From: Nitrobacter sp. Nb-311A
GTDB taxonomy: Bacteria; Pseudomonadota; Alphaproteobacteria; Rhizobiales; Xanthobacteraceae
Assembly (NCBI RefSeq): GCF_000152905.1
Contig: NZ_CH672417.1
Span: 373,111-437,110 of the forward strand
DNA: 64,000 bases
Reading direction: 5' to 3'
The notes beneath the pieces were generated by a model. That model was given only the letters and a program-made list of their open reading frames with translations, made no database searches and was not told the origin of the DNA. The stretch's first letter is position 1. Every line of letters starts with the position of its first letter. Below are positions 1-8,759 of this stretch, one piece after another. The translations under genes and the position numbers were made by a program.

Positions 1-205
1 CGTGCCGCGCCAGCATGGTTCCGTCCCCCGGAGTAAAAGGCGGGGGTGATCGTTAACGGAGTCCGGCCAACCGAGTCTTTGATTTACCCATGATGAAAGC
101 TCGGCTGGCCCCCTATGCGCCGCCTGGACCGCGAAACGCAGGACTCAGTCATCGATCTCGTCGATCTCGTCAACCCTGCCCAAGCCGTGCCGGAGCGCAA
201 CAGGA
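1..205. other. Left-edge stretch without a recognised gene
   Basis: This stretch lies downstream of mtaB on the minus strand. The only hint of a gene is a possible minus-strand ATG at 16 preceded by a G-rich ribosome-binding-site-like run, giving five codons before the window edge. In related genomes ftsY often follows mtaB, but five residues cannot confirm that. Confidence 0.3.
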
Positions 206-1474
206 TCAAGGCAGCAGCCGCTTACCATCGTGCCCCGTGACCGTTATCGTCCGCACGGTGCCGGGCATGTCTCCCGCGATCGCGACCGGTAGAAAGTGCT
301 CGGTGCGACCCTGGATGACGTTTTCGATCAGCACCCGGCGCGTTGCGCCGACCTCCCCCGCCAGCCGCCGCCGCAACGCGGCACCCGCTGCCGCCCGCAA
401 CTGCCCGGCGCGATCCCTGATCACTTCAGCCGCGACCGGCGGCATCCGTGCCGCCGGCGTACCCGGCCGCAATGAGTACGGAAACACATGCAGGAAAGTG
501 AGATCACATTCGGCAACGAGATCCAGCGACCGCGCGAACATGTCATCGGTCTCGGTCGGAAAGCCGGCGATGATGTCGGCGCCGAGGGCGACGTCCGGCC
601 TCAGCCGCCGCACCTGCGCACAGAACTCGATGGCCTCCCGGCGCGAATGCCGCCGCTTCATCCGTTTCAAGATGATGTCGTCTCCGGATTGCAACGACAG
701 ATGCAAATGCGGCATCAACCGCTCCTCGTTCGCGACCGCATCCAGCAAATCGCGATCCGCCTCGATCGAATCGATCGACGAAATTCGAAGCCGCGTCATC
801 TCCGGGACCCGCTGCAAGATCTGTTTGACCAGTCCGCCCAGTCGCGGCCGGCCCGGAAGATCGGCGCCATAGCTTGTGAGGTCGACACCGGTCAGCACGA
901 CCTCGACGTGACCCGCCTCGACGAGCGCGCGAACCTGATCGACGATCACGTTCATCGGCGCCGAGCGGGAATTGCCGCGTCCGAAGGGAATGATACAGAA
1001 GGTGCAGCGATGATCGCAGCCATTCTGCACCTGCACGAAAGCGCGCGGTAGTCCGCCTCGAAAGCCATCGACGAGATGCGGCGCCATCTCGGTCACCGCC
1101 ATGATATCGGTCACCGCAATTTTCTTCTCGGCCGGGATTGCCACATCAGACCCAGCAAACGCGGCCCGCGCGGCGCGCCACGCATCACCCCGCATCTTGT
1201 CATCGTTGCCGATCACGCGGTCGACCTCGGCCATCTGCGCGAACATCGCCGGCTCGATCTGCGCGGCGCACCCGGTGACGACAATGCGCGCCGAAGGCCG
1301 CTCGCGTCTTAGGCGGCGGATCGATTGACGTGTTTGCGCCACTGCCTCGTTGGTCACGGCGCAACTGTTGATGATGACGATCTCGTCAAGGCCGGCCGCT
1401 TCCGCATTGCGACGGATGACTTCGGATTCAAAGGCATTGAGCCGGCAGCCGAAGGTGACGACGTCGACCGGCAT
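206..1474 (-). CDS. mtaB: tRNA (N6-L-threonylcarbamoyladenosine(37)-C2)-methylthiotransferase MtaB
   Basis: A radical-SAM methylthiotransferase of 422 residues that converts t6A37 to ms2t6A37 in ANN-decoding tRNAs, in the cytoplasm. The N-terminal UPF0004 domain shows three cluster-binding cysteines (C10 in TFGCRLN, C38 in NSCAVTN, C69 in TGCAAQ). The radical-SAM motif is CDHRCTFC (C153, C157, C160), followed by the GRGNSRS segment typical of MiaB/MtaB and a C-terminal TRAM-like region. The frame stays open further upstream, but the start at 1474 is chosen because it gives the family N-terminus and overlaps the dapF stop (TGATG), indicating translational coupling with dapF. The dapF-mtaB pair is common in Rhizobiales. 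Confidence 0.93.
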   Translation of the reverse strand: MPVDVVTFGCRLNAFESEVIRRNAEAAGLDEIVIINSCAVTNEAVAQTRQSIRRLRRERPSARIVVTGCAAQIEPAMFAQMAEVDRVIGNDDKMRGDAWRAARAAFAGSDVAIPAEKKIAVTDIMAVTEMAPHLVDGFRGGLPRAFVQVQNGCDHRCTFCIIPFGRGNSRSAPMNVIVDQVRALVEAGHVEVVLTGVDLTSYGADLPGRPRLGGLVKQILQRVPEMTRLRISSIDSIEADRDLLDAVANEERLMPHLHLSLQSGDDIILKRMKRRHSRREAIEFCAQVRRLRPDVALGADIIAGFPTETDDMFARSLDLVAECDLTFLHVFPYSLRPGTPAARMPPVAAEVIRDRAGQLRAAAGAALRRRLAGEVGATRRVLIENVIQGRTEHFLPVAIAGDMPGTVRTITVTGHDGKRLLP

Positions 1475-2346
1475 CAGGCCACCGAGGCGAACAGCGCCGG
1501 ATCGAAGGTGCCTTCGTATTCGAATACGGCCGGACCGGTCATCAGCACATGATCGTCGCGTTCGCGCCACTCGATGGTCAGGTCGCCGCCGGGAAGCATC
1601 ATATGAACGATGCGCGCGGCCCGCTTGAGTCGCGCCGCCGCGACCGCCGTCCCACAGGCCGCCGAGCCGCAAGCCTTGGTCAGGCCCACGCCGCGCTCCC
1701 AAGTCCTCATCGCGATGTGATCGCGGTCGACGATATGGGCCAGCGTGATGTTGGCGCGCTCTGGAAAAATCGGATGATTTTCCAGCAGCGGCCCGAAACG
1801 CTCAAGGTCATGAGCATTCACGTCGTCAACCCAGAAGATCGCGTGGGGATTGCCCATGCTGACCACGGACGGCGAATGCAACACAGGGGCGTCGATCGGC
1901 CCGACCTGGAGTTCGATATAGCGGGTATCGCGGAATTCCTCGGCGAGCGGAATATCCCTCCAGCCGAATTTTGGCGGTCCCATATCGACGGTGTAGAGAC
2001 CAGGCGCGGAGTTTCGCCAGCAGTTCAGAAGCCCGGCGCGCGTCTCGAAAGTCAGCGCGTCCTTACCTGAAGCCTCGAATATCTGGCGCGCCACGCAGCG
2101 CATGCCGTTGCCGCATGCATTGGCCTCGGAGCCATCCTTATTGTAGATGCGAACCAAGGCTTCGGTGCCAGGCGTCCGCGGGGGCTGCAGAACCATCAAC
2201 TGATCATAAGGAACGCCCGCCGGCGATGCGACGGCACGCGCCTCTTCCGCCGTGACCGAGGCAGGGCTGTCACGAAGATCGACAACGACGATCTCGTTGC
2301 CGATGCCATTCATCTTGCTGAAAGCATGATTTGCGAGCGCGCCCAT
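1474..2346 (-). CDS. dapF: Diaminopimelate epimerase
   Basis: Cytosolic, cofactor-independent epimerase converting LL- to meso-diaminopimelate for lysine and peptidoglycan synthesis. The 290-residue product has the two catalytic cysteine segments: [11 protein letters not shown] (C78) and [10 protein letters not shown] (C226). The start at 2346 ([14 protein letters not shown]) matches the family N-terminus. An in-frame ATG at 2379 would add 11 residues with no family support. The stop overlaps the mtaB start, so the two genes form an operon. The roughly 280 bp upstream, shared divergently with the gene at 2624, contains no further gene. Confidence 0.95.
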   Translation of the reverse strand: MGALANHAFSKMNGIGNEIVVVDLRDSPASVTAEEARAVASPAGVPYDQLMVLQPPRTPGTEALVRIYNKDGSEANACGNGMRCVARQIFEASGKDALTFETRAGLLNCWRNSAPGLYTVDMGPPKFGWRDIPLAEEFRDTRYIELQVGPIDAPVLHSPSVVSMGNPHAIFWVDDVNAHDLERFGPLLENHPIFPERANITLAHIVDRDHIAMRTWERGVGLTKACGSAACGTAVAAARLKRAARIVHMMLPGGDLTIEWRERDDHVLMTGPAVFEYEGTFDPALFASVA

Positions 2347-2623
2347 CGGTTTCCAGTTTCCGGCGTCCGTTTCCGGCATCCGCCTTCCGCGACCTTATAT
2401 GGCGAATGCGCGCCGGTTGACCAGTGTCACGCAAATCCTTGTCGGCGCCCCACACCCGCCACGATGCGGCATGACATATGTCTCATGACATACTCCGTCG
2501 CGAGTCGGATATCAGAGCAGCTTGTCAGGCCTCGCATAATTCCGCCGCAAGGGCGGCCAAGGGTCGGGTCTTGCGGATATCGGTCAGCGCGAGACGTCGG
2601 CCAGCACCAGGGAGACCCCTTCA

Positions 2624-3352
2624 ATGAACCGCCCCCGCCTTTTTCGCCACCTCGCGATCGCAATGATCCCGGTGGCCTTGTCCCTGGGGCCTTCCGCCGT
2701 ACTTGCCCAGACCCCGCCCGCGACGCCTCCCGGCGCGACGGCGCCCGAATCCCCGGCCCCGCCGCCAGCACCGACCCCGCCCGGAAGCACGGCACCGGCA
2801 ACCCCCGTCCCGCCCCCTGCTGAAGTGCAGACGCCGAAAGACCCGACAGCCGAAGCCCCGAAGCCGCCGGCTACCGCACCCATGCAGACGGCGGACCCCT
2901 TCGGCGAGGAAACCACGCTGACGCCGAAGATGGTCCTGACGTTGCGAAACACCGCCACTTGGGAAAACGCGTTCGAGACGCTGATTGATTCGTTCAAGTC
3001 GCTGGCCGCCGTTCTCGACAAACAGGGGGTCAAGCCCGCCGGCAATATGATGATCGTCTATACTTCAACTGACGATAACGGCTTTTCGTTTCTGGCGGAA
3101 ACCCCCGTCGACCGGGAGATCAAGAACCTGCCCAAGAACATGAGCATGGGTAAATCACCCGAAGGCAAGGCGCTGAAGTTCGTGCATCGCGGCTCTTATG
3201 ACAACATGGACAACACCTATGAGGCGATCACGAACACCCTGGACGACCGGAAACTTGAAGCCAAGGATACCTTCATCGAGGAATATACGACCGATCCACT
3301 GAAGACTGAGGAAGACAATCTGGTCATCGATGTCTACGTTCCGCTGAAATGA
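2624..3352 (+). CDS. Exported protein with proline-rich linker and GyrI-like domain
   Basis: A 242-residue protein with a signal peptide (about residues 1-29, cleavage near VLAQ), a Pro/Ala-rich low-complexity linker (about 30-90) and a C-terminal domain of about 150 residues. That domain resembles the GyrI-like/AraC effector-binding fold (segments FVHRGSYDNMDNTYEAI and EEYTTDP). The fold usually binds small ligands; here it would be periplasmic and lacks a DNA-binding domain. The start is preceded by GGGAGACC, a good ribosome-binding site. The stop overlaps the next gene (ATGA), so both exported proteins are probably made together. The ligand is unknown. Confidence 0.75.
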   Translation: MNRPRLFRHLAIAMIPVALSLGPSAVLAQTPPATPPGATAPESPAPPPAPTPPGSTAPATPVPPPAEVQTPKDPTAEAPKPPATAPMQTADPFGEETTLTPKMVLTLRNTATWENAFETLIDSFKSLAAVLDKQGVKPAGNMMIVYTSTDDNGFSFLAETPVDREIKNLPKNMSMGKSPEGKALKFVHRGSYDNMDNTYEAITNTLDDRKLEAKDTFIEEYTTDPLKTEEDNLVIDVYVPLK

Positions 3353-4065
3353 GAACCGCCATGCAGAATCGAATAACGCTCGCCATCGCCGTTGCGACCG
3401 TCGCCGCCTTGATCTCGCGGCCGGCGCAAGCCGATGCGCCGCCGCCGACGATCTCGGTAACCGGCGAGGCCACGATTTCAGCGCCGCCCGATCTGGCTGA
3501 GATCGAAGCGGGGGTCACGACCGACGCCAAGACGGCGCGCGAAGCGTCCGAAGCCAACAATGCCGCCATGAGCAAGGTGCTGGCCGCGCTGAAAAGCGCC
3601 GGCATCGCCGAAAAGGACTATCAGACCTCGCGGCTGTCGCTGCAACCGCAATACACCAATCAAAATCGCTCGGGCCCCAGCGTCCTCTCCGGCTATCGCG
3701 CCACCAACCGCATCACCGTCAAACTGCGTGACATAGCCAAGATGGCCGGCGTGATCGATGCGGTCACTGCGGCCGGCGCCAACGACATCGGCGGCATCAA
3801 TTTCACGGTTTCGAACGCATCGAAGCTGCTCGACCACGCGCGCGCCGAGGCGATCGCCGACGCCCGGCGCAAGGCGGAGATCTATGCCAAGGCCGCGGGT
3901 GTGTCGCTCGGCGCGCCGGTCAGCATTGCGGAGCATGGCAGCGCGGTGCCGGTATTGTACCGCCGTGCCGCGGCGCCGATGGCCGCGGAGGCCGCCATCG
4001 CGCCCGGCGAGGAGACGCTTCGCGTGACGGTCGGCGTCTCCTGGGAGATCAAGGGAACGCCATGA
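3349..4065 (+). CDS. SIMPL (DUF541) domain exported protein
   Basis: A 238-residue protein with a signal peptide (cleavage near AQADA) and a SIMPL/DUF541 domain spanning most of the mature chain. Typical segments are ISVTGEATISAPPDLAEIEAGV at the start and TLRVTVGVSWEI at the end. Members are periplasmic or surface proteins linked to stress tolerance; their biochemistry is unclear. The ATG at 3349 overlaps the upstream stop (ATGA); an in-frame ATG at 3361 is an alternative start that leaves the signal peptide intact. It forms a coupled pair with the GyrI-like protein. Confidence 0.85.
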   Translation: MRTAMQNRITLAIAVATVAALISRPAQADAPPPTISVTGEATISAPPDLAEIEAGVTTDAKTAREASEANNAAMSKVLAALKSAGIAEKDYQTSRLSLQPQYTNQNRSGPSVLSGYRATNRITVKLRDIAKMAGVIDAVTAAGANDIGGINFTVSNASKLLDHARAEAIADARRKAEIYAKAAGVSLGAPVSIAEHGSAVPVLYRRAAAPMAAEAAIAPGEETLRVTVGVSWEIKGTP

Positions 4066-4264
4066 GACGCGGCCCGCTGATCAGCTTGACTCGGGCAGGC
4101 GGGTACCTGTAAATCCGCCTGAATTCTCGAAAAGATGTTCTTTTCGACCCGCCGACCGGCCGCAGGGGCCGGAGGTCAACGCCCGACAGCGCTGTGCGCC
4201 CTCGGGCGCAAATGTGTTTTGGAACGAGCTTTGACGGTCGAATGACCGGCTAGGCACTGAGGTG

Positions 4265-4316
4265 CCCCCTCACCCGGACGGCTACGCCGTCCGACCTCTC
4301 CCCGCCGGGGAGAGGT
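4265..4316 (+). repeat. REP-like palindromic element upstream of ffh
   Basis: Two adjoining hairpins: one built on cggacggc/gccgtccg and one on cctctcccc/ggggagagg, preceded by the motif CCCCTCACCC. It ends 17 bp before the ffh start codon. The same sequence family occurs twice in opposite orientation at 6351-6486. Its position means the transcript leader of ffh, including its purine-rich ribosome-binding region, abuts the repeat. Confidence 0.8.
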
Positions 4317-4333
4317 AAAGAAAAGGAAGCGGC

Positions 4334-5869
4334 ATGTTCGACAATCTGTCGGAACGGCTTGGCGGCATTCTCGATCGGCTGACGCGGCGCGGCGCGCTGA
4401 CGGAAGCCGATGTCGATGCCGCCATGCGCGAGGTGCGCCGGGCGCTGCTGGAGGCCGACGTCTCGCTCGACGTGGTGCGCAGCTTTACCGACAAGGTCCG
4501 CGAACAGGCGATCGGCGCGACCGTCGTCAAATCGGTGACGCCGGGCCAGATGGTGGTGAAGATCGTTCATGACGAACTGATCGCCACGCTCGGTTCTGAC
4601 GGCCAGACCATCGATCTCAACGCCGTTCCGCCGATCACCATCATGATGGTCGGCCTGCAAGGCTCGGGCAAGACCACCACGACCGCGAAACTGGCGCGGC
4701 GACTGACCGAGCGGGACAAACGCAAAGTGCTGATGGCTTCGCTCGACATCTATCGTCCGGCGGCGATGGAGCAGCTCGCGGTGCTTGGACGCGACCTGGA
4801 CATCAAGACGCTGCCGATCGTGGTGGGGCAGAAGCCGGAGCAGATCGCTCGCCGCGCTCTGGAGGCCGGCAAGCTCGGCGGCTACGACGTGGTGCTGCTC
4901 GACACGGCCGGCCGCACCACGCTCGATGAAGAGATGATGTCTGAGGCGGCGAACATCAAAACCGCCGCCCATCCGCATGAAGTGCTTCTGGTCGCGGATT
5001 CGCTCACCGGCCAGGACGCGGTCAATCTCGCGCGATCGTTCGATGAACGCGTCGGCCTCACCGGCATCGTGCTGACCCGCGTCGACGGCGACGGGCGCGG
5101 CGGCGCCGCGCTATCGATGCGTCAGGTCACCGGCAAGCCGATCAAGCTGATCGGTACCGGCGAAAAGACCGACGCGCTGGAGGATTTCCATCCTTCCCGT
5201 ATCGCCGGCCGCATCCTCGGCATGGGCGACGTGGTCTCGCTGGTCGAAAAAGCCTCCGCCAATATCGATGCCGAAAAGGCAGCGCGCACCACCGAGCGGA
5301 TGCGCAAGGGCCAGTTCGACCTCAACGACATGCGCGAGCAGTTGCTGCAGATGTCCAAAATGGGCGGCATCTCCGGCCTGATGGGCATGATGCCCGGCGT
5401 CTCCAAGATGAAGAACCAGATGGCCGCGGCCGGCCTCGACGACAGGATCATCAAGCGTCAGGTCGCCGTGATCGACTCCATGACTCGGCAGGAGCGCAAG
5501 CACCCCGAAATCCTCAAGGCCAGCCGCAAGCGGCGCATCGCCGCCGGCGCCGGCCAGAAGGTCGAGGAGATCAACAAGCTCCTCAAGATGCATCGCGGCA
5601 TGGCCGACATGATGAAGATGATGGGAGGCGGTAAGCGCGGTCCCCTCGCCGGCATCGCGCAAGCCATGGGTTTCGGCGCCGGCATGCCGAGCCCTGAACA
5701 GATGAAGGCGCTCGCGGACAAAATGCCGAAAGGCGCCGACGGCCTGCCGCAATTGCCGAAAGACCTGCCGGCCGGATTGCGCGGCGGCCTGCCGAATCTT
5801 CCCGGCCTCACCGGACTGACCGGCAAGCCGCCGCTGCCCGGTCTCGGCTTCCCCCGGAAGAAAAAATGA
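4334..5869 (+). CDS. ffh: Signal recognition particle protein Ffh
   Basis: The SRP GTPase that binds nascent signal sequences and 4.5S RNA and delivers ribosomes to FtsY at the membrane; 511 residues. It has the N domain, the G domain with GLQGSGKTTTTAKLA, DTAGRTTLDEE and TRVDGDGRGGAALS (usually TKLDGDARGG, so slightly divergent), and the methionine-rich M domain with the RNA-binding stretch RKRRIAAGAGQKVEEINKLL. The C-terminal tail is Gly/Pro/Leu-rich. Purine-rich AAAAGGAAG precedes the ATG. It heads the operon-like run ffh-rpsP-rimM-trmD-rplS, a common alphaproteobacterial order. Confidence 0.97.
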   Translation: MFDNLSERLGGILDRLTRRGALTEADVDAAMREVRRALLEADVSLDVVRSFTDKVREQAIGATVVKSVTPGQMVVKIVHDELIATLGSDGQTIDLNAVPPITIMMVGLQGSGKTTTTAKLARRLTERDKRKVLMASLDIYRPAAMEQLAVLGRDLDIKTLPIVVGQKPEQIARRALEAGKLGGYDVVLLDTAGRTTLDEEMMSEAANIKTAAHPHEVLLVADSLTGQDAVNLARSFDERVGLTGIVLTRVDGDGRGGAALSMRQVTGKPIKLIGTGEKTDALEDFHPSRIAGRILGMGDVVSLVEKASANIDAEKAARTTERMRKGQFDLNDMREQLLQMSKMGGISGLMGMMPGVSKMKNQMAAAGLDDRIIKRQVAVIDSMTRQERKHPEILKASRKRRIAAGAGQKVEEINKLLKMHRGMADMMKMMGGGKRGPLAGIAQAMGFGAGMPSPEQMKALADKMPKGADGLPQLPKDLPAGLRGGLPNLPGLTGLTGKPPLPGLGFPRKKK

Positions 5870-5965
5870 GACGAACAGCTTCACACATTTCGCCGCTGCT
5901 TTAGCGGCACAACGAATTCACCAGACAGACCTCATTCACCAGACAGACCTCAAAAGGAGAACTTT

Positions 5966-6298
5966 ATGCCCGTCGTGATCCGCCTTGCCCGTGCCGGCAC
6001 CAAGAAGCGGCCGGTCTATCATGTCGTCGCCGCCGATTCCCGCTATCCGCGCGACGGCCGTTTCATCGAGCGGCTCGGCCACTTTAATCCGCTGATGCCG
6101 AAGGACAATGCCGACCGGCTCAAGCTCGACCTCGACAAAGTCAAGGCCTGGCTCGCCAAGGGCGCGCAACCGTCGGACCGCGTCGCGCGTTTTCTCGATG
6201 CCGCCGGCGTCAAGAAGCGCACACCGCGTAACAACCCCGTGAAGGCCGTGCCGCGCAAGGAGCGCAAGGCGCAGGCCGAAGCCGCCGCGAAGGCGTAA
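5966..6298 (+). CDS. rpsP: 30S ribosomal protein S16
   Basis: Small-subunit ribosomal protein bS16, 110 residues, needed for 30S assembly. It begins with the conserved segment [18 protein letters not shown] and carries the conserved [14 protein letters not shown]. The C-terminal tail is Lys/Ala-rich, as in alphaproteobacteria. AAAGGAGAA lies eight bases upstream of the ATG. It lies about 100 bp after ffh and is followed by a double palindromic repeat that reaches into rimM. Confidence 0.97.
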
Positions 6299-6350
6299 GC
6301 TGAAGAACGCGTGTGGCTCCACGGAAACCATTCGATGGTTCGCGGGAGTC

Positions 6351-6486
6351 ACCCTCTCCCCTTGCGGGAGAGGGTGCCCGAGCGGAGCGAGGGCGGGTGA
6401 GGAGCAAGACGCCGTCGATGATGCCCCCTCACCCGGTTCACGCCGTCGTTGACGGCGTTCACCACCCTCTCCCACAAGGGGAGAAG
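6351..6486 (+). repeat. Paired inverted REP-like elements between rpsP and rimM
   Basis: Two copies of the element seen upstream of ffh, in opposite orientation. Unit A (6351-6403) has the hairpin ccctctccc/gggagaggg and ends in GGGTGAGG. Unit B (6424-6486) starts CCCCTCACCC, has an internal cgccgtc/gacggcg hairpin and ends with ctctccc and ggggag. The rimM reading frame is open through both units, and unit B is translated if any normal start codon is used. Confidence 0.85.
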
Positions 6487-7005
6487 GAAAGACGGGTCTG
6501 CGTCGCCCGGATCGGCGCCGCGCACGGCCTGCGCGGCGAGGTAAGACTGTGGACGTTCACCGAAGACCCGATGTCGGTGATGCGGTACGGCCCGCTCACG
6601 ACAAGGGATGGCGCGCGGCAGCTTGAGGTGGCGCACGCGCGCGCCGCCAAGGACCACCTCGTCGCAACGTTCACGGGCGTGACCACGCGCGAGGAGGCCG
6701 AGCGGCTCAACGGCACCGAACTCTATGTCGCGCGAGACAAGCTGCCCAAGACGGACGACGACGAATTTTACCACGCCGACCTGATCGGTCTTGCCGCCGT
6801 TGATGCCGCCGGCACGACGCTCGGAACCGTCGCCGCCATTCATAATTTCGGCGCCGGTGACATCATCGAGATCGCGCCTGCGCAGGGTCCAACCCTGCTG
6901 CTGCCGTTCACTGATGCCGTGGTGCCGACCGTGGACATCGCCGGCGGACGCGTGGTGATTGAAATTCCCGGCGAAATCGGCGGCGATAAGCCGGATTTCG
7001 ACTGA
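6418..7005 (+). CDS. rimM: Ribosome maturation factor RimM
   Basis: Binds S19 and helps 30S head maturation. The RimM N-terminal domain starts around [18 protein letters not shown] and is followed by the PRC-barrel region ([37 protein letters not shown]). The frame is open from GTG 6313, but the conserved domain begins only near 6493. Between them there is no ATG, GTG or TTG closer than ATG 6418/6421; GTG 6397 is a further option. Every possible start therefore lies in the REP elements, and the protein carries an N-terminal extension of 25 or more residues encoded by a repeat. AGGAGC at 6400-6405, within unit A, could serve as ribosome-binding site for 6418. Confidence 0.9.
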   Translation: MMPPHPVHAVVDGVHHPLPQGEKERRVCVARIGAAHGLRGEVRLWTFTEDPMSVMRYGPLTTRDGARQLEVAHARAAKDHLVATFTGVTTREEAERLNGTELYVARDKLPKTDDDEFYHADLIGLAAVDAAGTTLGTVAAIHNFGAGDIIEIAPAQGPTLLLPFTDAVVPTVDIAGGRVVIEIPGEIGGDKPDFD

Positions 7006-7087
7006 CAGAGCCACGTGCGATACCTTCGTCATGCTGCCTTGTCCCGGCCATGACAATTCCTGAGTTACCGGCTTGGTGTCCCCTCGA

Positions 7088-7807
7088 ATGACCTGGCGCG
7101 CGACCGTCCTGACCCTGTTCCCGGAGATGTTCCCCGGCCCGCTCGGCGTCAGCCTCGCCGGAAGGGCGCTGGCCGCCGGCCTTTGGGTACTCGAAACTCG
7201 GGATATCCGCGACTCGGCCACCGACCGCCACCGCAGCGTCGATGATACCCCGGCCGGCGGCGGCCCGGGCATGGTGCTGCGCGCGGACGTGCTGGCCAGG
7301 GCCATCGACGCCGCGAACACCTCGCCGGAGACACCGCGCCTTCTGATGAGTCCGCGTGGTCGGCCATTGACCCAGTCACGGGTGGCGGAACTCACCACGG
7401 GGCCCGGCCCGCTGATCGTCTGCGGGCGTTTTGAGGGGGTGGACCAGCGGGTCATCGATGCGCGGGGGCTCGAAGAGGTCTCGATCGGAGATTATGTGCT
7501 GTCAGGGGGTGAAATCGCGGCGATGGCGCTGATCGACGCCTGCGTCCGGCTTCTGCCGGGGGTGATGGGCAAGACGGAATCCGGCGAGGATGAGAGTTTT
7601 TCGCACGGGCTCCTCGAATATCCCCAATACACGCGTCCGCAGGAATTCGAGGGCCGGCCGATCCCCGACATCCTCCTGTCCGGCGACCACGCCAAGGTGG
7701 CGGCCTGGCACAAGGCCGAGGCGGAAGCCTTGACGAAAGCCCGCCGTCCAGACCTCTGGGCAGCCAGGACCAGGCAAAATCCGCCAAAAAGCAAGACAGA
7801 CGGGTGA
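7088..7807 (+). CDS. trmD: tRNA (guanine(37)-N1)-methyltransferase
   Basis: SpoU/TrmD-class SAM enzyme that makes m1G37 and prevents frameshifting; 239 residues from the ATG at 7088 ([17 protein letters not shown]). Signature segments are [28 protein letters not shown] and [11 protein letters not shown], the last forming the trefoil-knot cofactor site. TTG 7073 and GTG 7076 are in-frame alternatives without family support, and no strong ribosome-binding site precedes any of them. It lies 82 bp downstream of rimM and probably shares its transcript. Confidence 0.96.
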   Translation: MTWRATVLTLFPEMFPGPLGVSLAGRALAAGLWVLETRDIRDSATDRHRSVDDTPAGGGPGMVLRADVLARAIDAANTSPETPRLLMSPRGRPLTQSRVAELTTGPGPLIVCGRFEGVDQRVIDARGLEEVSIGDYVLSGGEIAAMALIDACVRLLPGVMGKTESGEDESFSHGLLEYPQYTRPQEFEGRPIPDILLSGDHAKVAAWHKAEAEALTKARRPDLWAARTRQNPPKSKTDG

Positions 7808-7854
7808 CAACGCGACGGCTTTGCCGTATAGGAAGCCCAAATTCGCGCAGCGAG

Positions 7855-7965
7855 CATTTTCAGGCAAAGTGGAATCCGGTTTGCCGCTGGAAAATACTCT
7901 AACTTATTGTGTTGCGCGTATTCTTTTCGCAGAACCGGCATCCACTTTTGCGGAATGCGCGCCAC
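7855..7965. repeat. Degenerate copies of a dispersed palindromic repeat
   Basis: The trmD-rplS interval contains two decayed inverted copies of the dispersed element seen elsewhere (family 1), recognisable by caaagtggaatccggtt and gaaccggcatccactttt facing each other. It is unlikely to code. Confidence 0.55.
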
Positions 7966-8027
7966 TGGACAGATGAATTCCGCGCAGCCCCCACATACGG
8001 CCGGGCGCGCCGCCGATGGAGATTGCA

Positions 8028-8423
8028 ATGAACATCATTCAGCAGCTCGAAAAAGAGCAGTTCGACAAGCTGTCGGCGACCAAGACCATCCCCGAGTTCG
8101 GCCCCGGCGACACCGTGATCGTCAACGTCAAGGTGGTGGAAGGCGAGCGGACCCGCGTGCAGGCCTATGAAGGCGTCTGCATCGGCCGCTCCGGCGGCGG
8201 GCTCAACGAGAGCTTCACGGTCCGCAAGATTTCCTACGGCGAGGGCGTCGAGCGCGTGTTTCCCCTGCTCTCCCCGATGATCGATTCGATCAAGGTGGTG
8301 CGCCGCGGCAAGGTGCGCCGCGCCAAGCTTTACTATCTGCGCAAATTGCGCGGCAAGTCGGCGCGCATCGTCGAAAAGCAGGACAAGCAGGAGAGGCCGG
8401 ACAAGAAGGCCGCGACGAACTGA
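8028..8423 (+). CDS. rplS: 50S ribosomal protein L19
   Basis: Large-subunit protein bL19 at the 30S-50S interface, 131 residues. Conserved segments are [41 protein letters not shown] and [12 protein letters not shown]. The start at 8028 ([11 protein letters not shown]) is preferred over the ATG 12 bp earlier because GGAG lies at a suitable distance. It ends the ffh operon; a strong intrinsic terminator follows 33 bp later. Confidence 0.97.
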   Translation: MNIIQQLEKEQFDKLSATKTIPEFGPGDTVIVNVKVVEGERTRVQAYEGVCIGRSGGGLNESFTVRKISYGEGVERVFPLLSPMIDSIKVVRRGKVRRAKLYYLRKLRGKSARIVEKQDKQERPDKKAATN

Positions 8424-8455
8424 ACGCAAGCCGCCCCGGCTTCCCGAAATTTTCG

Positions 8456-8482
8456 AAAGCGCGGCGACGACCGCGCTTTTTT
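8456..8482 (+). terminator. rplS: Intrinsic terminator after rplS
   Basis: A perfect 9-bp stem (aaagcgcgg / ccgcgcttt) with a 6-base loop cgacga runs directly into a T-run. It closes the ffh-rpsP-rimM-trmD-rplS transcript. Confidence 0.92.
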
Positions 8483-8759
8483 GTTGCGGCGATCAAGACT
8501 ATCTATCCGGAAGGCCGCCGGTCGTTTGATTGTCGCGGCGGATGCCGCCATGGTAAAAGACGCAATGGTTACGGATCAGATCAGCAGCGACATCGGCCGG
8601 TTCCCAGCCCGCATCGTGATCGACGATCGCAGCCGTTTGCCGGGGCGCTTCTTCGGACGGTTCGCGACCTCGGCGGCCTGACGCTGCACCCTCACGTCAG
8701 CGATTGTGCTGCGTGCGGTTTGCGCGCCCCGCTTCAAGAATTCCAACAGGTTCATGTCC

